Below, piece after piece: positions 25,884-33,098 of a stretch of 48,191 nt of DNA. The notes beneath the pieces are model-generated. The model had not been told where the DNA came from and ran no database searches. It saw only the letters and a list, made by a program, of their open reading frames with translations. A program made the translations under genes and the position numbers. Within the stretch, counting starts at the first letter, position 1, and each line of letters begins with the position of its first letter. The DNA comes from Clostridia bacterium (GTDB lineage: Bacteria > Bacillota > DSM-12270 > Thermacetogeniales > Thermacetogeniaceae): NCBI GenBank assembly GCA_902812435.1, contig CADDZA010000004.1, forward strand, positions 1 through 48,191, written 5' to 3'.

Positions 25884-26216
25884 ATGCGCAAGGAAATCTG
25901 GATCTTGTTGATAGTGGCAGTTGCGGTTGCCCTGTTTCTCAGCCCGTTTGCATCCCCATATCCCGACGGCCTGGAGAGGGTGGCGGCCGATAAAGGGTTT
26001 CTTGAAAAGGGGGAGGGGCCCGGTTTAGTCCATTCACCGATTCCGGATTATGCCTTCCCCGGGATTAAAAACGAGAAGGTGGCAACCGCTGTAGCCGGGC
26101 TGGTCGGAACTGTCCTGACCTTTGGGGTCATGTATGGTATTGCCGTACTGATTAAAAGGGGGCAGGTCAACCGGGGCCAGGCAATCCTGGACAGTCGGAA
26201 AAACGGTCAGGGTTAA
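25884..26216 (+). CDS. PDGLE-domain (CbiN/NikN-like) membrane protein
   Basis: The 110-residue protein has two membrane helices (residues about 5-22 and 70-92) flanking an outer loop with SPYPDGLERVAADKGF, the PDGLE motif of CbiN/NikN-type helper subunits of metal ECF transporters. IPDYAFPGIKNEKVATAVAGLVGT is also typical. The start at ATG 25884 is six bases from GAGGTG; ATG 25878 is possible but too close. It follows cbiM by 10 bp and is closed by a strong terminator, so cbiM and this gene form a two-gene unit. Confidence 0.88.
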   Translation: MRKEIWILLIVAVAVALFLSPFASPYPDGLERVAADKGFLEKGEGPGLVHSPIPDYAFPGIKNEKVATAVAGLVGTVLTFGVMYGIAVLIKRGQVNRGQAILDSRKNGQG

Positions 26217-26242
26217 AGAACTAAACGACTGGTTTTTGAGAT

Positions 26243-26294
26243 AAAGACTGTGGTTTGTATGACCGGCAAGAAGCGGTCCACCGCAGTCTTTTTT
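26243..26294 (+). terminator. Terminator of the cbiM unit
   Basis: AAAGACTG (26243-26250) pairs with CAGTCTTT (26284-26291); an inner helix GACCG/CGGTC extends it, and the T-run TTTTTTG follows. From here to yedE (185 bp) I see one further hairpin (CCGGG/CCCGG near 26345-26361) and no gene. Confidence 0.8.
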
Positions 26295-26479
26295 GTTTTC
26301 CGTGTTATATCGTTTCGGGTTGAATCTGCTCCGTTCCTGTCCCCGCCGGGAAAAGAACCCGGGAACAAATGATTTATAAAAGAGAGTTATAGAAACACAA
26401 GAGGAAGCGGGGTAATTTTGGTAGTATTAATTAATGATAGATAAAACAAATAATAACAAAATGTTATGAGGGGGCAAGT

Positions 26480-27550
26480 ATGTTGGAGCGGAGAGACTGG
26501 TTTGTTGTGGGCACAGGTTTGGTAATCGGTATTTTGGCCGCATTGCTTGTCAGGTTCGGGAACCCGGGTAATATGGGCCTGTGTATCGCTTGCTTCGTGC
26601 GTGACATAACGGGAGCGCTGGGGTTTCACCGGGCAGCAACGGTCCAGTATATACGCCCGGAAATTCCAGGTTTGCTGTTGGGGGCGTTCGTGGCATCCGT
26701 ACTGGGTAGGGAATTCCGGGTCAGAGGCGGTTCCGGCAGCTTGGTCAGATTTTTGCTGGGTTTTTTTATGATGGTGGGCGCTCTCGTATTTCTTGGTTGT
26801 CCACTCCGCACCCTTTTACGCCTGGGGGGCGGTGACCTCAACGCGGTGCTGGGTTTGGCCGGTTTTATCGTGGGCGTTCTCGGCGGGGTCGAGTTTATAA
26901 AAAGAGGTTTCAACCTGGGTCGGGCGCAGCGGAGCTCTATGCTTGGAGGTTTGGTGATGCCTCTTATGGGGGTTGTTGTTCTTATTCTGGCAGTTTATCA
27001 CCCGGTATTCGATCCGCAAGGGGGCGGCCCTGTTTTTGCCAGCGCGAAGGGCCCCGGCTCTCTTTCGGCGCCGCTGTTAATCAGCTTGGGAGCGGGACTG
27101 CTGGCCGGGATACTTGCCCAGCGGGCCCGCATGTGCCTGAGCGGAGGGGTTCGCGACTTTATTCTTACCAGGGATACGTATCTCATTAAGGGTTACGGGG
27201 CAATTTTTGCCGGGGTCTTATTGGCCAATCTCTTGCTGGGTCAGTTCCATCTTGGTTTCACCAACCAACCCATTGCCCATACCGACGGGGTCTGGAACTT
27301 CCTGGGCATGTTTTTGGTAGGACTGGCCGCGGTTCTTGCCGGAGGTTGTCCCTTGCGCCAGTTGATCCTGAGCGGTGAGGGTGACACCGACGCCGGTATT
27401 ACGGTACTGGGCATGGTGGCAGGGGCTGCTACGGCGCACAACTTCCTCCTGGCCAGCACCACGGCGGGTCCCACCCTAAACGGTAAAGCGATGGTTTTGG
27501 TGGGGATCCTGGTGACTGTTTTTATCGGACAGTTATGCCGTGAGGGTTAG
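26480..27550 (+). CDS. yedE: YedE-type selenium/sulfur transporter-like membrane protein
   Basis: The 356-residue protein has about nine to ten membrane helices. It carries the YeeE/YedE repeat motifs with cysteines facing the pore: NMGLCIACFVRD, FLGCPLRTLLRLGGGD, RARMCLSGGVRDF and AGGCPLRQLILSGEGD. YeeE relatives import thiosulfate. Versions next to YedF and DUF3343 genes, as here, are assigned to selenium metabolism. The ATG follows AGGGGG. The next gene starts about 20 bp downstream. Transport of a selenium or sulfur species is inferred from family and context. Confidence 0.9.
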   Translation: MLERRDWFVVGTGLVIGILAALLVRFGNPGNMGLCIACFVRDITGALGFHRAATVQYIRPEIPGLLLGAFVASVLGREFRVRGGSGSLVRFLLGFFMMVGALVFLGCPLRTLLRLGGGDLNAVLGLAGFIVGVLGGVEFIKRGFNLGRAQRSSMLGGLVMPLMGVVVLILAVYHPVFDPQGGGPVFASAKGPGSLSAPLLISLGAGLLAGILAQRARMCLSGGVRDFILTRDTYLIKGYGAIFAGVLLANLLLGQFHLGFTNQPIAHTDGVWNFLGMFLVGLAAVLAGGCPLRQLILSGEGDTDAGITVLGMVAGAATAHNFLLASTTAGPTLNGKAMVLVGILVTVFIGQLCREG

Positions 27551-27572
27551 GGTTCACAAGGGGGTGCTCCGG

Positions 27573-27803
27573 TTGGAAATGGTTGTGGACGCGCGTGGTT
27601 TAGGCTGTCCTCTGCCTGTTTTAAGAGTAAAGGCGGTACTGGAAAAAAGGCCTGAAGAGGTTCATGTCCGGGTGGACAGCGGAGCGGCCAGGGAAAATGT
27701 ATCTCGTCTTGGCCAGAGCATGGGCTATTCTGTTGACATAGAAGTATTAACCGGAGGGGAGTGGCTGATTCGGCTTCGCAGGAAAGATTATCTTTCAACA
27801 TGA
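27573..27803 (+). CDS. yedF: YedF/TusA-like sulfur or selenium carrier protein
   Basis: This small protein of the SirA/TusA family, about 76 residues, begins near MVVDARGLGCPLPVLRVKAVL; Cys in GLGCPLP is the conserved carrier cysteine that holds a persulfide or perselenide. A TTG at 27573 is chosen because AAGGGGGTG lies eight bases upstream; the ATG at 27579 is possible. It lacks the long second domain of full YedF proteins. Between yedE and the DUF3343 gene it would receive or pass on sulfur/selenium inside the cell. Confidence 0.85.
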   Translation: MEMVVDARGLGCPLPVLRVKAVLEKRPEEVHVRVDSGAARENVSRLGQSMGYSVDIEVLTGGEWLIRLRRKDYLST

Positions 27804-27852
27804 TAATCCCCGTGCTATGATATTAACAGGATCTGTTTGAGGGGGATACTCG

Positions 27853-28155
27853 ATGGTCAAAAGAAGGACGGAAGGCGAGGCGCTTACATTTACTGTATTT
27901 ACCTTTCCTTCTTCTCACCATGCCCTTCGAGCGGAAAGGATCTGCAAAGAAGCGGCTCTTCCGGCTTTTCTGGTTCCTCTCCCCCGTGAAATCAGTTCGG
28001 ACTGTGGCGTTTCCCTGATCCTTCCCGTTGAGATGGGGCAGAAATGCGATGACTTGCTAAAAAGGTTTGGGGTCCCGGTGGAGGGAAGCTACCCGCTCAC
28101 CAGAGAAGGCCGGCAGGCTCGAATGTGGCAGCATTATCTGACAGGGGCCTGTTGA
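27853..28155 (+). CDS. DUF3343-like putative selenium/sulfur carrier
   Basis: The 100-residue protein (FTVFTFPSSHHALRAERICKEA, PLPREISSDCGVSLIL) matches DUF3343: a small alpha+beta protein with a conserved SSDCG motif whose cysteine is thought to hold sulfur or selenium. DUF3343 genes are commonly found beside yedE and yedF in selenium-using anaerobes. The ATG follows GAGGGGGAT. The assignment rests on the motif and the neighbours. A 20-residue tail (MWQHYLTGAC) ends in an extra cysteine. Confidence 0.8.
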   Translation: MVKRRTEGEALTFTVFTFPSSHHALRAERICKEAALPAFLVPLPREISSDCGVSLILPVEMGQKCDDLLKRFGVPVEGSYPLTREGRQARMWQHYLTGAC

Positions 28156-28203
28156 AGTATTTGATACTCAGAATATCAATAGGGGATCCGGAGGTCTAGA
28201 TCA

Positions 28204-28962
28204 ATGCAGCAGTTCATCAGGGAATTCATTGAAGATGTAGTACACAGGCACAGGGGAAACACCGCTTACCGAAAGCCCCTAGTGGGCTTTGCCCGGGCGG
28301 GTGAGCCGGGGTTTGCTCAGCTTAGAGAGGCAGTTGCGCCCAACCACCTGCTGCCGGGGGATCTGCTCCCCGGGGCACGCAGTGTGGTTGCCTTTTTTGT
28401 GCCATTTACCGGGGAACTGGTGGCTCTCCACCGCCGCCACCCCTTTGTCAGCCGGGAGTGGGCGGAGGCCTATATTGAGACCAACAGTCTGATTGATCGT
28501 ATCTGTCATGTATTGAGCGAGACACTGCACGCCAGGGGAGTGCGGGCAGCCTGGCAGAAACCCACCCATAATTTTGATCCTGTGGCGTTGACTTCTTTCT
28601 GGTCACACAAGCACGTGGCCTACCTTTGCGGCTTGGGGACCTTTGGCGTCCACCAGATGTTGATAACAGAGGCGGGCTGTGCCGGCCGGCTGGGGAGCAT
28701 GGTGATTGACGCGGATCTCCCCGGAACTCCTTTGACTTCCCAGGAATACTGTCTAGAGCGCCGCAGCAAAAACTGCGCCGCCTGTGTCCGGCTATGCCCT
28801 AGTGGAGCCCTCCGCCCGGAGGGACTCGACAAGCAGAGGTGTTACCAGCATCTCCGCGATGTGGACAGGTGCTTCCATGATCTTGGTCTCTGTGACGTTT
28901 GCGGAAAGTGTGCTACAGGTCCTTGTGCCCTGGGTGTTCCCGGAGCAAAGGGCGAGATATGA
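28204..28962 (+). CDS. QueG-like iron-sulfur protein
   Basis: The 252-residue soluble protein resembles the short epoxyqueuosine-reductase-like (COG1600) group. The central region (HNFDPVALTSFWSHKHVAYLCGLGTFG) matches the cobalamin-binding part of QueG. The C-terminus has cysteines for Fe-S clusters: KNCAACVRLCPSG and LCDVCGKCATGPC. The second set lacks normal ferredoxin spacing. True QueG has a following HEAT-repeat part, absent here, so a different substrate is likely. The ATG follows GGAGGT. It may be part of the yedE unit (48 bp gap). Confidence 0.75.
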   Translation: MQQFIREFIEDVVHRHRGNTAYRKPLVGFARAGEPGFAQLREAVAPNHLLPGDLLPGARSVVAFFVPFTGELVALHRRHPFVSREWAEAYIETNSLIDRICHVLSETLHARGVRAAWQKPTHNFDPVALTSFWSHKHVAYLCGLGTFGVHQMLITEAGCAGRLGSMVIDADLPGTPLTSQEYCLERRSKNCAACVRLCPSGALRPEGLDKQRCYQHLRDVDRCFHDLGLCDVCGKCATGPCALGVPGAKGEI

Positions 28963-28994
28963 ATAGTGGATTACGAACGGTTCCCTGTTAATTG

Positions 28995-29021
28995 CCCCGG
29001 CAATAAGAAGCCGGGGATATT
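28995..29021 (+). terminator. Terminator after the QueG-like gene
   Basis: CCCCGGC (28995-29001) pairs with GCCGGGG (29010-29016) around an 8-nt loop, followed by ATATTTT. The U-tract is short, but the stem is strong. Confidence 0.6.
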
Positions 29022-29140
29022 TTCGCAACAGTTGAACTTCACAGGAGTTATCGCAGGAAAAATCTTTCTCTCCTGAGAAATATCTATTTTGGGCAGGATA
29101 AAGGATGTTTCAAGAAGAGATTGCAGGCCAGAGGAGCTGA

Positions 29141-30514
29141 GTGTGTGGCATGTTCTTACCCCTTCCGTTCGAAGTAAAAGAGGCTTGTGAGATCCTGGCA
29201 AGGCATGGGAAGCAGGCCTATGTGGTGGGAGGGGCCATCAGGGACCTGCTGCTCGGGGGTTCACCGCAGGATTGGGATCTGGCCACAGACGCCCGGCCGT
29301 GGGAAGTGGAGCGGATTTTTTCGGGGGCCGGTTATAAGACGGTTCCGACCGGCATAAAGTTTGGAACAGTAACCGTTTTCTTCGAGGACCTCCCCGTAGA
29401 AATCACCACTTTCAGGCAAGAGGATGATTACTCCGATTTTCGGCGACCGGCCCGGGTTCATTTTGTAAAGGAATTGGTTGCGGATCTGGCCCGGCGGGAT
29501 TTCACCGTCAATGCCCTGGCCTACGATCCTGAATTATTCCTGCTCCATGATCCCTTTGGTGGACTCAAAGATCTTCTAAAAGGTGAAATCAGGGGGGTCG
29601 GGGCCCCGGAGGAGCGGATCTCCGAGGACCCTCTTCGTATGATGCGGGGCATCAGGCTGGCTGCCGAACTGGGTTTTAACATTGAGGGGAGAACGTGGCA
29701 TGCCATTCTAAGGAATGCCGAACTTATCGAAAAAGTGTCCGCGGAGCGCATCAGGGATGAACTTAACCGGACATTGCTCTCACCGCATTTTTTGCAGGGT
29801 CTCGAGCTTCTTAAGGAAACAGGTCTTCTCTTTTTAATCGTTCCGGAGTTGAAGGAAGGCTGGCTCTTTGCGCAGTACCATCCGTCCCACCAGTATACGA
29901 TTTTTGACCATACCTTTGAGGCGCTGAGGTATACACCATCGAGCATAAAGGTTCGCCTGGCCGTACTGCTCCACGATGTTGGGAAGCCAAGGTGTTTCAG
30001 GCGGGGCGAGGACGGCCGCGGCCATTTTTACGGTCACAACCATCTGGGAGCCATAATGGCGGAGCGGATTTTGAAGAGATTACGCTATGAAAAACGGATG
30101 ATCCGGAGCATTACCACACTGATCAGGGAGCACATGCTGAATTTAAGCATGGGTCCTGCGGGGATACGGAAACTCATTGTGAGAGTGGGACGCGAACTCA
30201 TACCGGAACTATTGATTGTCCGGCAGGCGGATTTCCTGGCCCATAGCACCTTAATAATTGAGCAGGACCTGGACGATTTTGAGCGGTTTCGGGAGCGGCT
30301 TGAAGCTATTATGAAGGAGGAAACCGCTTTTAAGGTAAAGGACCTGGCCGTTGACGGAATCGATGTTCAAAAGATATTGAACTGCCGCCCCGGCCCGGTG
30401 GTCGGCCGCACCTTGAAACTCCTCTGGAATGAAATTTTGGTCGACCCCCGGAAGAACAACCGCTCCTACCTTTTAGCCCGCATCCGTGAACTGGCCGGTA
30501 AGATAAAGGGATGA
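29141..30514 (+). CDS. cca: CCA tRNA nucleotidyltransferase with HD domain
   Basis: This is a class II enzyme that builds or repairs the CCA end of tRNAs. The head has VVGGAIRDLLLGGSPQDWDLAT, where the DxD (Asp-Trp-Asp) holds the catalytic metals. DLARRDFTVNALAYD, EDPLRMMRGIRLAAELGF and ERIRDEL follow. The second half carries an HD phosphohydrolase-type domain (AVLLHDVGKPRCF, FYGHNHLGAIMAERIL). The 457-residue length suits the HD-containing group. The start is GTG 29141, four bases after GAGGAG; the ATG at 29150 is a fair alternative. A- or CC-only variants cannot be ruled out from sequence alone. Confidence 0.93.
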   Translation: MCGMFLPLPFEVKEACEILARHGKQAYVVGGAIRDLLLGGSPQDWDLATDARPWEVERIFSGAGYKTVPTGIKFGTVTVFFEDLPVEITTFRQEDDYSDFRRPARVHFVKELVADLARRDFTVNALAYDPELFLLHDPFGGLKDLLKGEIRGVGAPEERISEDPLRMMRGIRLAAELGFNIEGRTWHAILRNAELIEKVSAERIRDELNRTLLSPHFLQGLELLKETGLLFLIVPELKEGWLFAQYHPSHQYTIFDHTFEALRYTPSSIKVRLAVLLHDVGKPRCFRRGEDGRGHFYGHNHLGAIMAERILKRLRYEKRMIRSITTLIREHMLNLSMGPAGIRKLIVRVGRELIPELLIVRQADFLAHSTLIIEQDLDDFERFRERLEAIMKEETAFKVKDLAVDGIDVQKILNCRPGPVVGRTLKLLWNEILVDPRKNNRSYLLARIRELAGKIKG

Positions 30515-30567
30515 ACTAGTTTTAACACCTGGGACAAATACAGCGTGGAGATTGTGAGGCGAGGCAA

Positions 30568-31329
30568 ATGACTGAACTGGTTAGCTTTCTCAATGCTGCG
30601 GGGGAACGCCTGGTCGGTGATTTGGATCTGCCGCCCGGACGGAACCCGGAGTTCGTCGTGGTTGTCTGTCACGGTTTCCTGGGAACCCGTAGAGGCGGAG
30701 GGAGGGCGGTTGTGCTTGGAGAAGAGCTGGCCGCCGCCGGGTATGGTGTGCTGCGCTTTGACTTTGCCGGTTCCGGGGAGAGCGAGGGGGACTTTGCCTC
30801 CGCAACCCTGACGAAAAACGCCGCCGATCTCAAAGCGGCACTGGATTTCCTGACCGGGATGGGTTACGGGAAGTTTATCGCGCTTGGCCGCAGTTTCGGC
30901 GGCAATGCCGTCCTGGTTGGGGCGGCACGGGATCGGCGTATACAAGGAGTTTGCCTGTGGAGCACGCCCGTAGATATGGTGGCTGTTATCAGGGCAATTC
31001 TAGGCGAGCAGCTGTATCAGGCTATGCTCCAGGGGAATGATGTAACTTTTAACGACGGTTACCGCACCTATACGAAAAAAGCAGGTTTCCTGCAGGATCT
31101 CGGCAATTACCGGATGCAGGAACTGGCGGCGGCATTATCCCCGCGTCCTGTTTTGATCGTACATGGTGAAGCGGACGAGATGGTGCCTGTCGAGCATGCC
31201 AGACTTTTGTTCCGGGCTGTCGGCGAGCCCAGGGAACTGTTTCTGATACCAGGCGGGAACCATCATTTGAGCGAGCACCAGCACAAGGCCGTGGAAGCAA
31301 CCCTTGGGTGGCTGAGCAGGTATTTTTAG
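30568..31329 (+). CDS. Alpha/beta hydrolase
   Basis: The 253-residue serine hydrolase has HGFLGTRRGGG at the oxyanion loop, the nucleophile Ser in ALGRSFGGNA (GxSxG), the acid in HGEADEMVPVEH and the base in PGGNHHLSEHQ. The pattern fits the peptidase S9/BAAT-like esterases and acyl hydrolases of anaerobic Clostridia. The substrate is unknown. No signal peptide is seen. The stop overlaps the stop of the convergent phosphoesterase gene by four bases. Confidence 0.9.
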   Translation: MTELVSFLNAAGERLVGDLDLPPGRNPEFVVVVCHGFLGTRRGGGRAVVLGEELAAAGYGVLRFDFAGSGESEGDFASATLTKNAADLKAALDFLTGMGYGKFIALGRSFGGNAVLVGAARDRRIQGVCLWSTPVDMVAVIRAILGEQLYQAMLQGNDVTFNDGYRTYTKKAGFLQDLGNYRMQELAAALSPRPVLIVHGEADEMVPVEHARLLFRAVGEPRELFLIPGGNHHLSEHQHKAVEATLGWLSRYF

Positions 31330-32066
31330 ATGCCCAGAACCAGGCGTTCCGCCAGCATCAGGGGGAGGCCGGCGGCAATGACTTTGCGCTGGGTCAAATC
31401 AAGATCGTAGGGAACGTGACGAAACTCCATTTCCCTTCGATCTGTGTCAAACATCAGGTAGGATGCCCCCGGTCTGCCGTCCCTGGCCTGGCCTACGCTC
31501 CCGGGGTTGATCAGGTATATACCGGACTTATCAAGCCTGAATCTGGTCTTTCTTTCAATTTCCTGGATGGAGCCTTCTCTGGTGTAATAAAGCGCCCGCT
31601 GGTGGGTGTGGCCAAAGAAGCAGACATGAATCTTGGCATGGTGCATGCTCAGGTAAGTGAAGGCGCGTGCGGCGCCTCCGGGAGAAAAAATGTAGGCGTA
31701 AGGATGCCACGGGGAACCATGCACTGCGAGGATGTGGTCCTCGACGATAAACTGTTCAGGCAGTTGCCGGATCCACTCCTTGTTTTCCTCTTTGAGGTTT
31801 TCTGCCGTCCATCGGAGAGCGTCCTGGGCTACGGAATTGAAATCCTCGATTCCGCAGCTTCCGACTGCCGCGTCGTCGTGGTTGCCCCTGATACATTGGA
31901 ATCCCTGCTCGCGGCATATTTCCACGCACTCGTTGGGATTTGGGTAATAACCCACAATATCGCCAAGGCAGATAACCTTAGCGACATGCCGGGCAGCCAT
32001 GTCAGCCAGTGTTGCCTGCAAGGCTTCAAGATTGGCGTGGATATCACTTATTATGGCATAACGCAC
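31326..32066 (-). CDS. Calcineurin-like metallophosphoesterase
   Basis: The domain shows the five metal motifs: SDIHANLEAL, GDIVGYYPNP, GNHDDA, AVHGSPW and GHTHQ, so it is a dinuclear-metal phosphoesterase of the YfcE/MJ0936 type. The GTG at 32066 gives a usual start (MRYAIISDIH) behind GGAAGGGAG, making 246 residues. Longer starts at 32126 (ATG) or 32141 (TTG) have no clear ribosome site. The natural substrate (phosphodiester, nucleotide or protein) is not readable. It is convergent with the hydrolase. Confidence 0.88.
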   Translation of the reverse strand: MRYAIISDIHANLEALQATLADMAARHVAKVICLGDIVGYYPNPNECVEICREQGFQCIRGNHDDAAVGSCGIEDFNSVAQDALRWTAENLKEENKEWIRQLPEQFIVEDHILAVHGSPWHPYAYIFSPGGAARAFTYLSMHHAKIHVCFFGHTHQRALYYTREGSIQEIERKTRFRLDKSGIYLINPGSVGQARDGRPGASYLMFDTDRREMEFRHVPYDLDLTQRKVIAAGLPLMLAERLVLGI

Positions 32067-32243
32067 CGGGGCAAGACTCCCTTCCACCCCGTATTTTTTA
32101 GAGTCCTTTTTTATTTTCGGGGACATGGTTAGCTTTGTCAACCCGAGATTATTTTTATGCGTTTTAAGCGGGTAGAAGGTTCAACGGCAGTCTTGAGGTA
32201 AAATTATTACAACATACATTTATGATGAGGAGTTGAAGAAGAA

Positions 32244-33044
32244 TTGAAGCGTGCTCTTTTTGTCTTAACCCCCGCCGAGGCCAAGCGGCTGATCGCTCGG
32301 GGAGTCAGGCGTTTGCCGGAAGTTGAATATGCCCTGCAGAACGGTAAAATTATAATTGCCGGAGGGACGACCAACGCCTTTGTAGCGGAGGAAATAACAG
32401 GACGGGAGATTCCGAAAGAACGCTATACGGCAGGAATCGTAACCGAAGGGAGGCTGTGCATAACGCCCTCAGACATGCGAATTACACCAATTGTTTTAGT
32501 TAATGGAAGTGTGGTGGATGTCAGGTGGGAAGATGTGCTGGATGACTTCGGCCCGGAGGATGTTTTTATCAAGGGTGCTAACGCAATAGATGCTTCCGGT
32601 GTGGCAGGAGTGCTTGTCTCTTCACCTACGGGTGGCACTATCGGGAGGTCCCTGGGAGTGCTGGAGGCCAGGGGTGCCCACCTTGTGATTCCTGTCGGGT
32701 TGGAGAAAATGATACCTTCGGTAAAGGCTGCAGCGAAAAGCTGTGGAACCCGTTTGTTTGATTACAGTCTGGGCAGCCCGGTCGGTCTGATTCCATTGGT
32801 TTATGGAAGGGTTGTTACAGAACTTGTTGCTTTGGAGATTTTGACCGGCGTGGATGCGGTTGCGATTGGGGCAGGCGGGGTGGGTGGCTCCGAGGGTTCT
32901 ATCACAATCGCCGTTGCCGGAGAAGAGGGAAATGTCAACTCAACTTTCGAATTGATCAAAGAAATCAAGGGAGAGCATCCTCTCGCCGGCATCAGGCAGA
33001 AGTGCTCCGGGTGCACAAACCGGTGCAGCTACGCAAAGAAATAG
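32244..33044 (+). CDS. Conserved protein of unknown function with C-terminal cysteine cluster
   Basis: I do not recognise this 266-residue protein. The start is probably TTG 32244 with GAGGAG about 11 bases upstream. It is rich in Gly loops typical of a Rossmann-like or other nucleotide-binding fold (KIIIAGGTTNAFVAEEITG, KGANAIDASGVAGVLVSSPTGGTIG, AVAIGAGGVGGSEGS). The last 17 residues hold KCSGCTNRCSY, a CX2CX3C set that could bind a metal or a cluster. There are no membrane segments and no signal peptide. It lies 47 bp upstream of pflB in the same direction, so it may belong to the same unit. Confidence 0.75.
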   Translation: MKRALFVLTPAEAKRLIARGVRRLPEVEYALQNGKIIIAGGTTNAFVAEEITGREIPKERYTAGIVTEGRLCITPSDMRITPIVLVNGSVVDVRWEDVLDDFGPEDVFIKGANAIDASGVAGVLVSSPTGGTIGRSLGVLEARGAHLVIPVGLEKMIPSVKAAAKSCGTRLFDYSLGSPVGLIPLVYGRVVTELVALEILTGVDAVAIGAGGVGGSEGSITIAVAGEEGNVNSTFELIKEIKGEHPLAGIRQKCSGCTNRCSYAKK

Positions 33045-33056
33045 GTATGGAAATAT

Positions 33057-33098
33057 ATCACCCCGGACATCTTAATGAGGGGTGATTTTTTATGTCCG
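33057..33098 (+). promoter_or_regulatory. Hairpin/pseudoknot covering the pflB start
   Basis: ATCACCCC (33057-33064) pairs with GGGGTGAT (33079-33086), whose 3' arm contains the pflB ribosome site, and a T6 tract (33086-33091) runs right up to the ATG (33092). The hairpin loop GGACAT (33065-33070) is complementary to ATGTCC (33092-33097), the start codon itself, so an H-type pseudoknot is possible. Either form would block translation; the first also looks like a terminator. Confidence 0.55.

Noticed and set aside
31308-32132. 274-residue plus-strand frame opposite the metallophosphoesterase
   Set aside because: The minus strand has all five phosphoesterase motifs; the plus frame is complementary noise.
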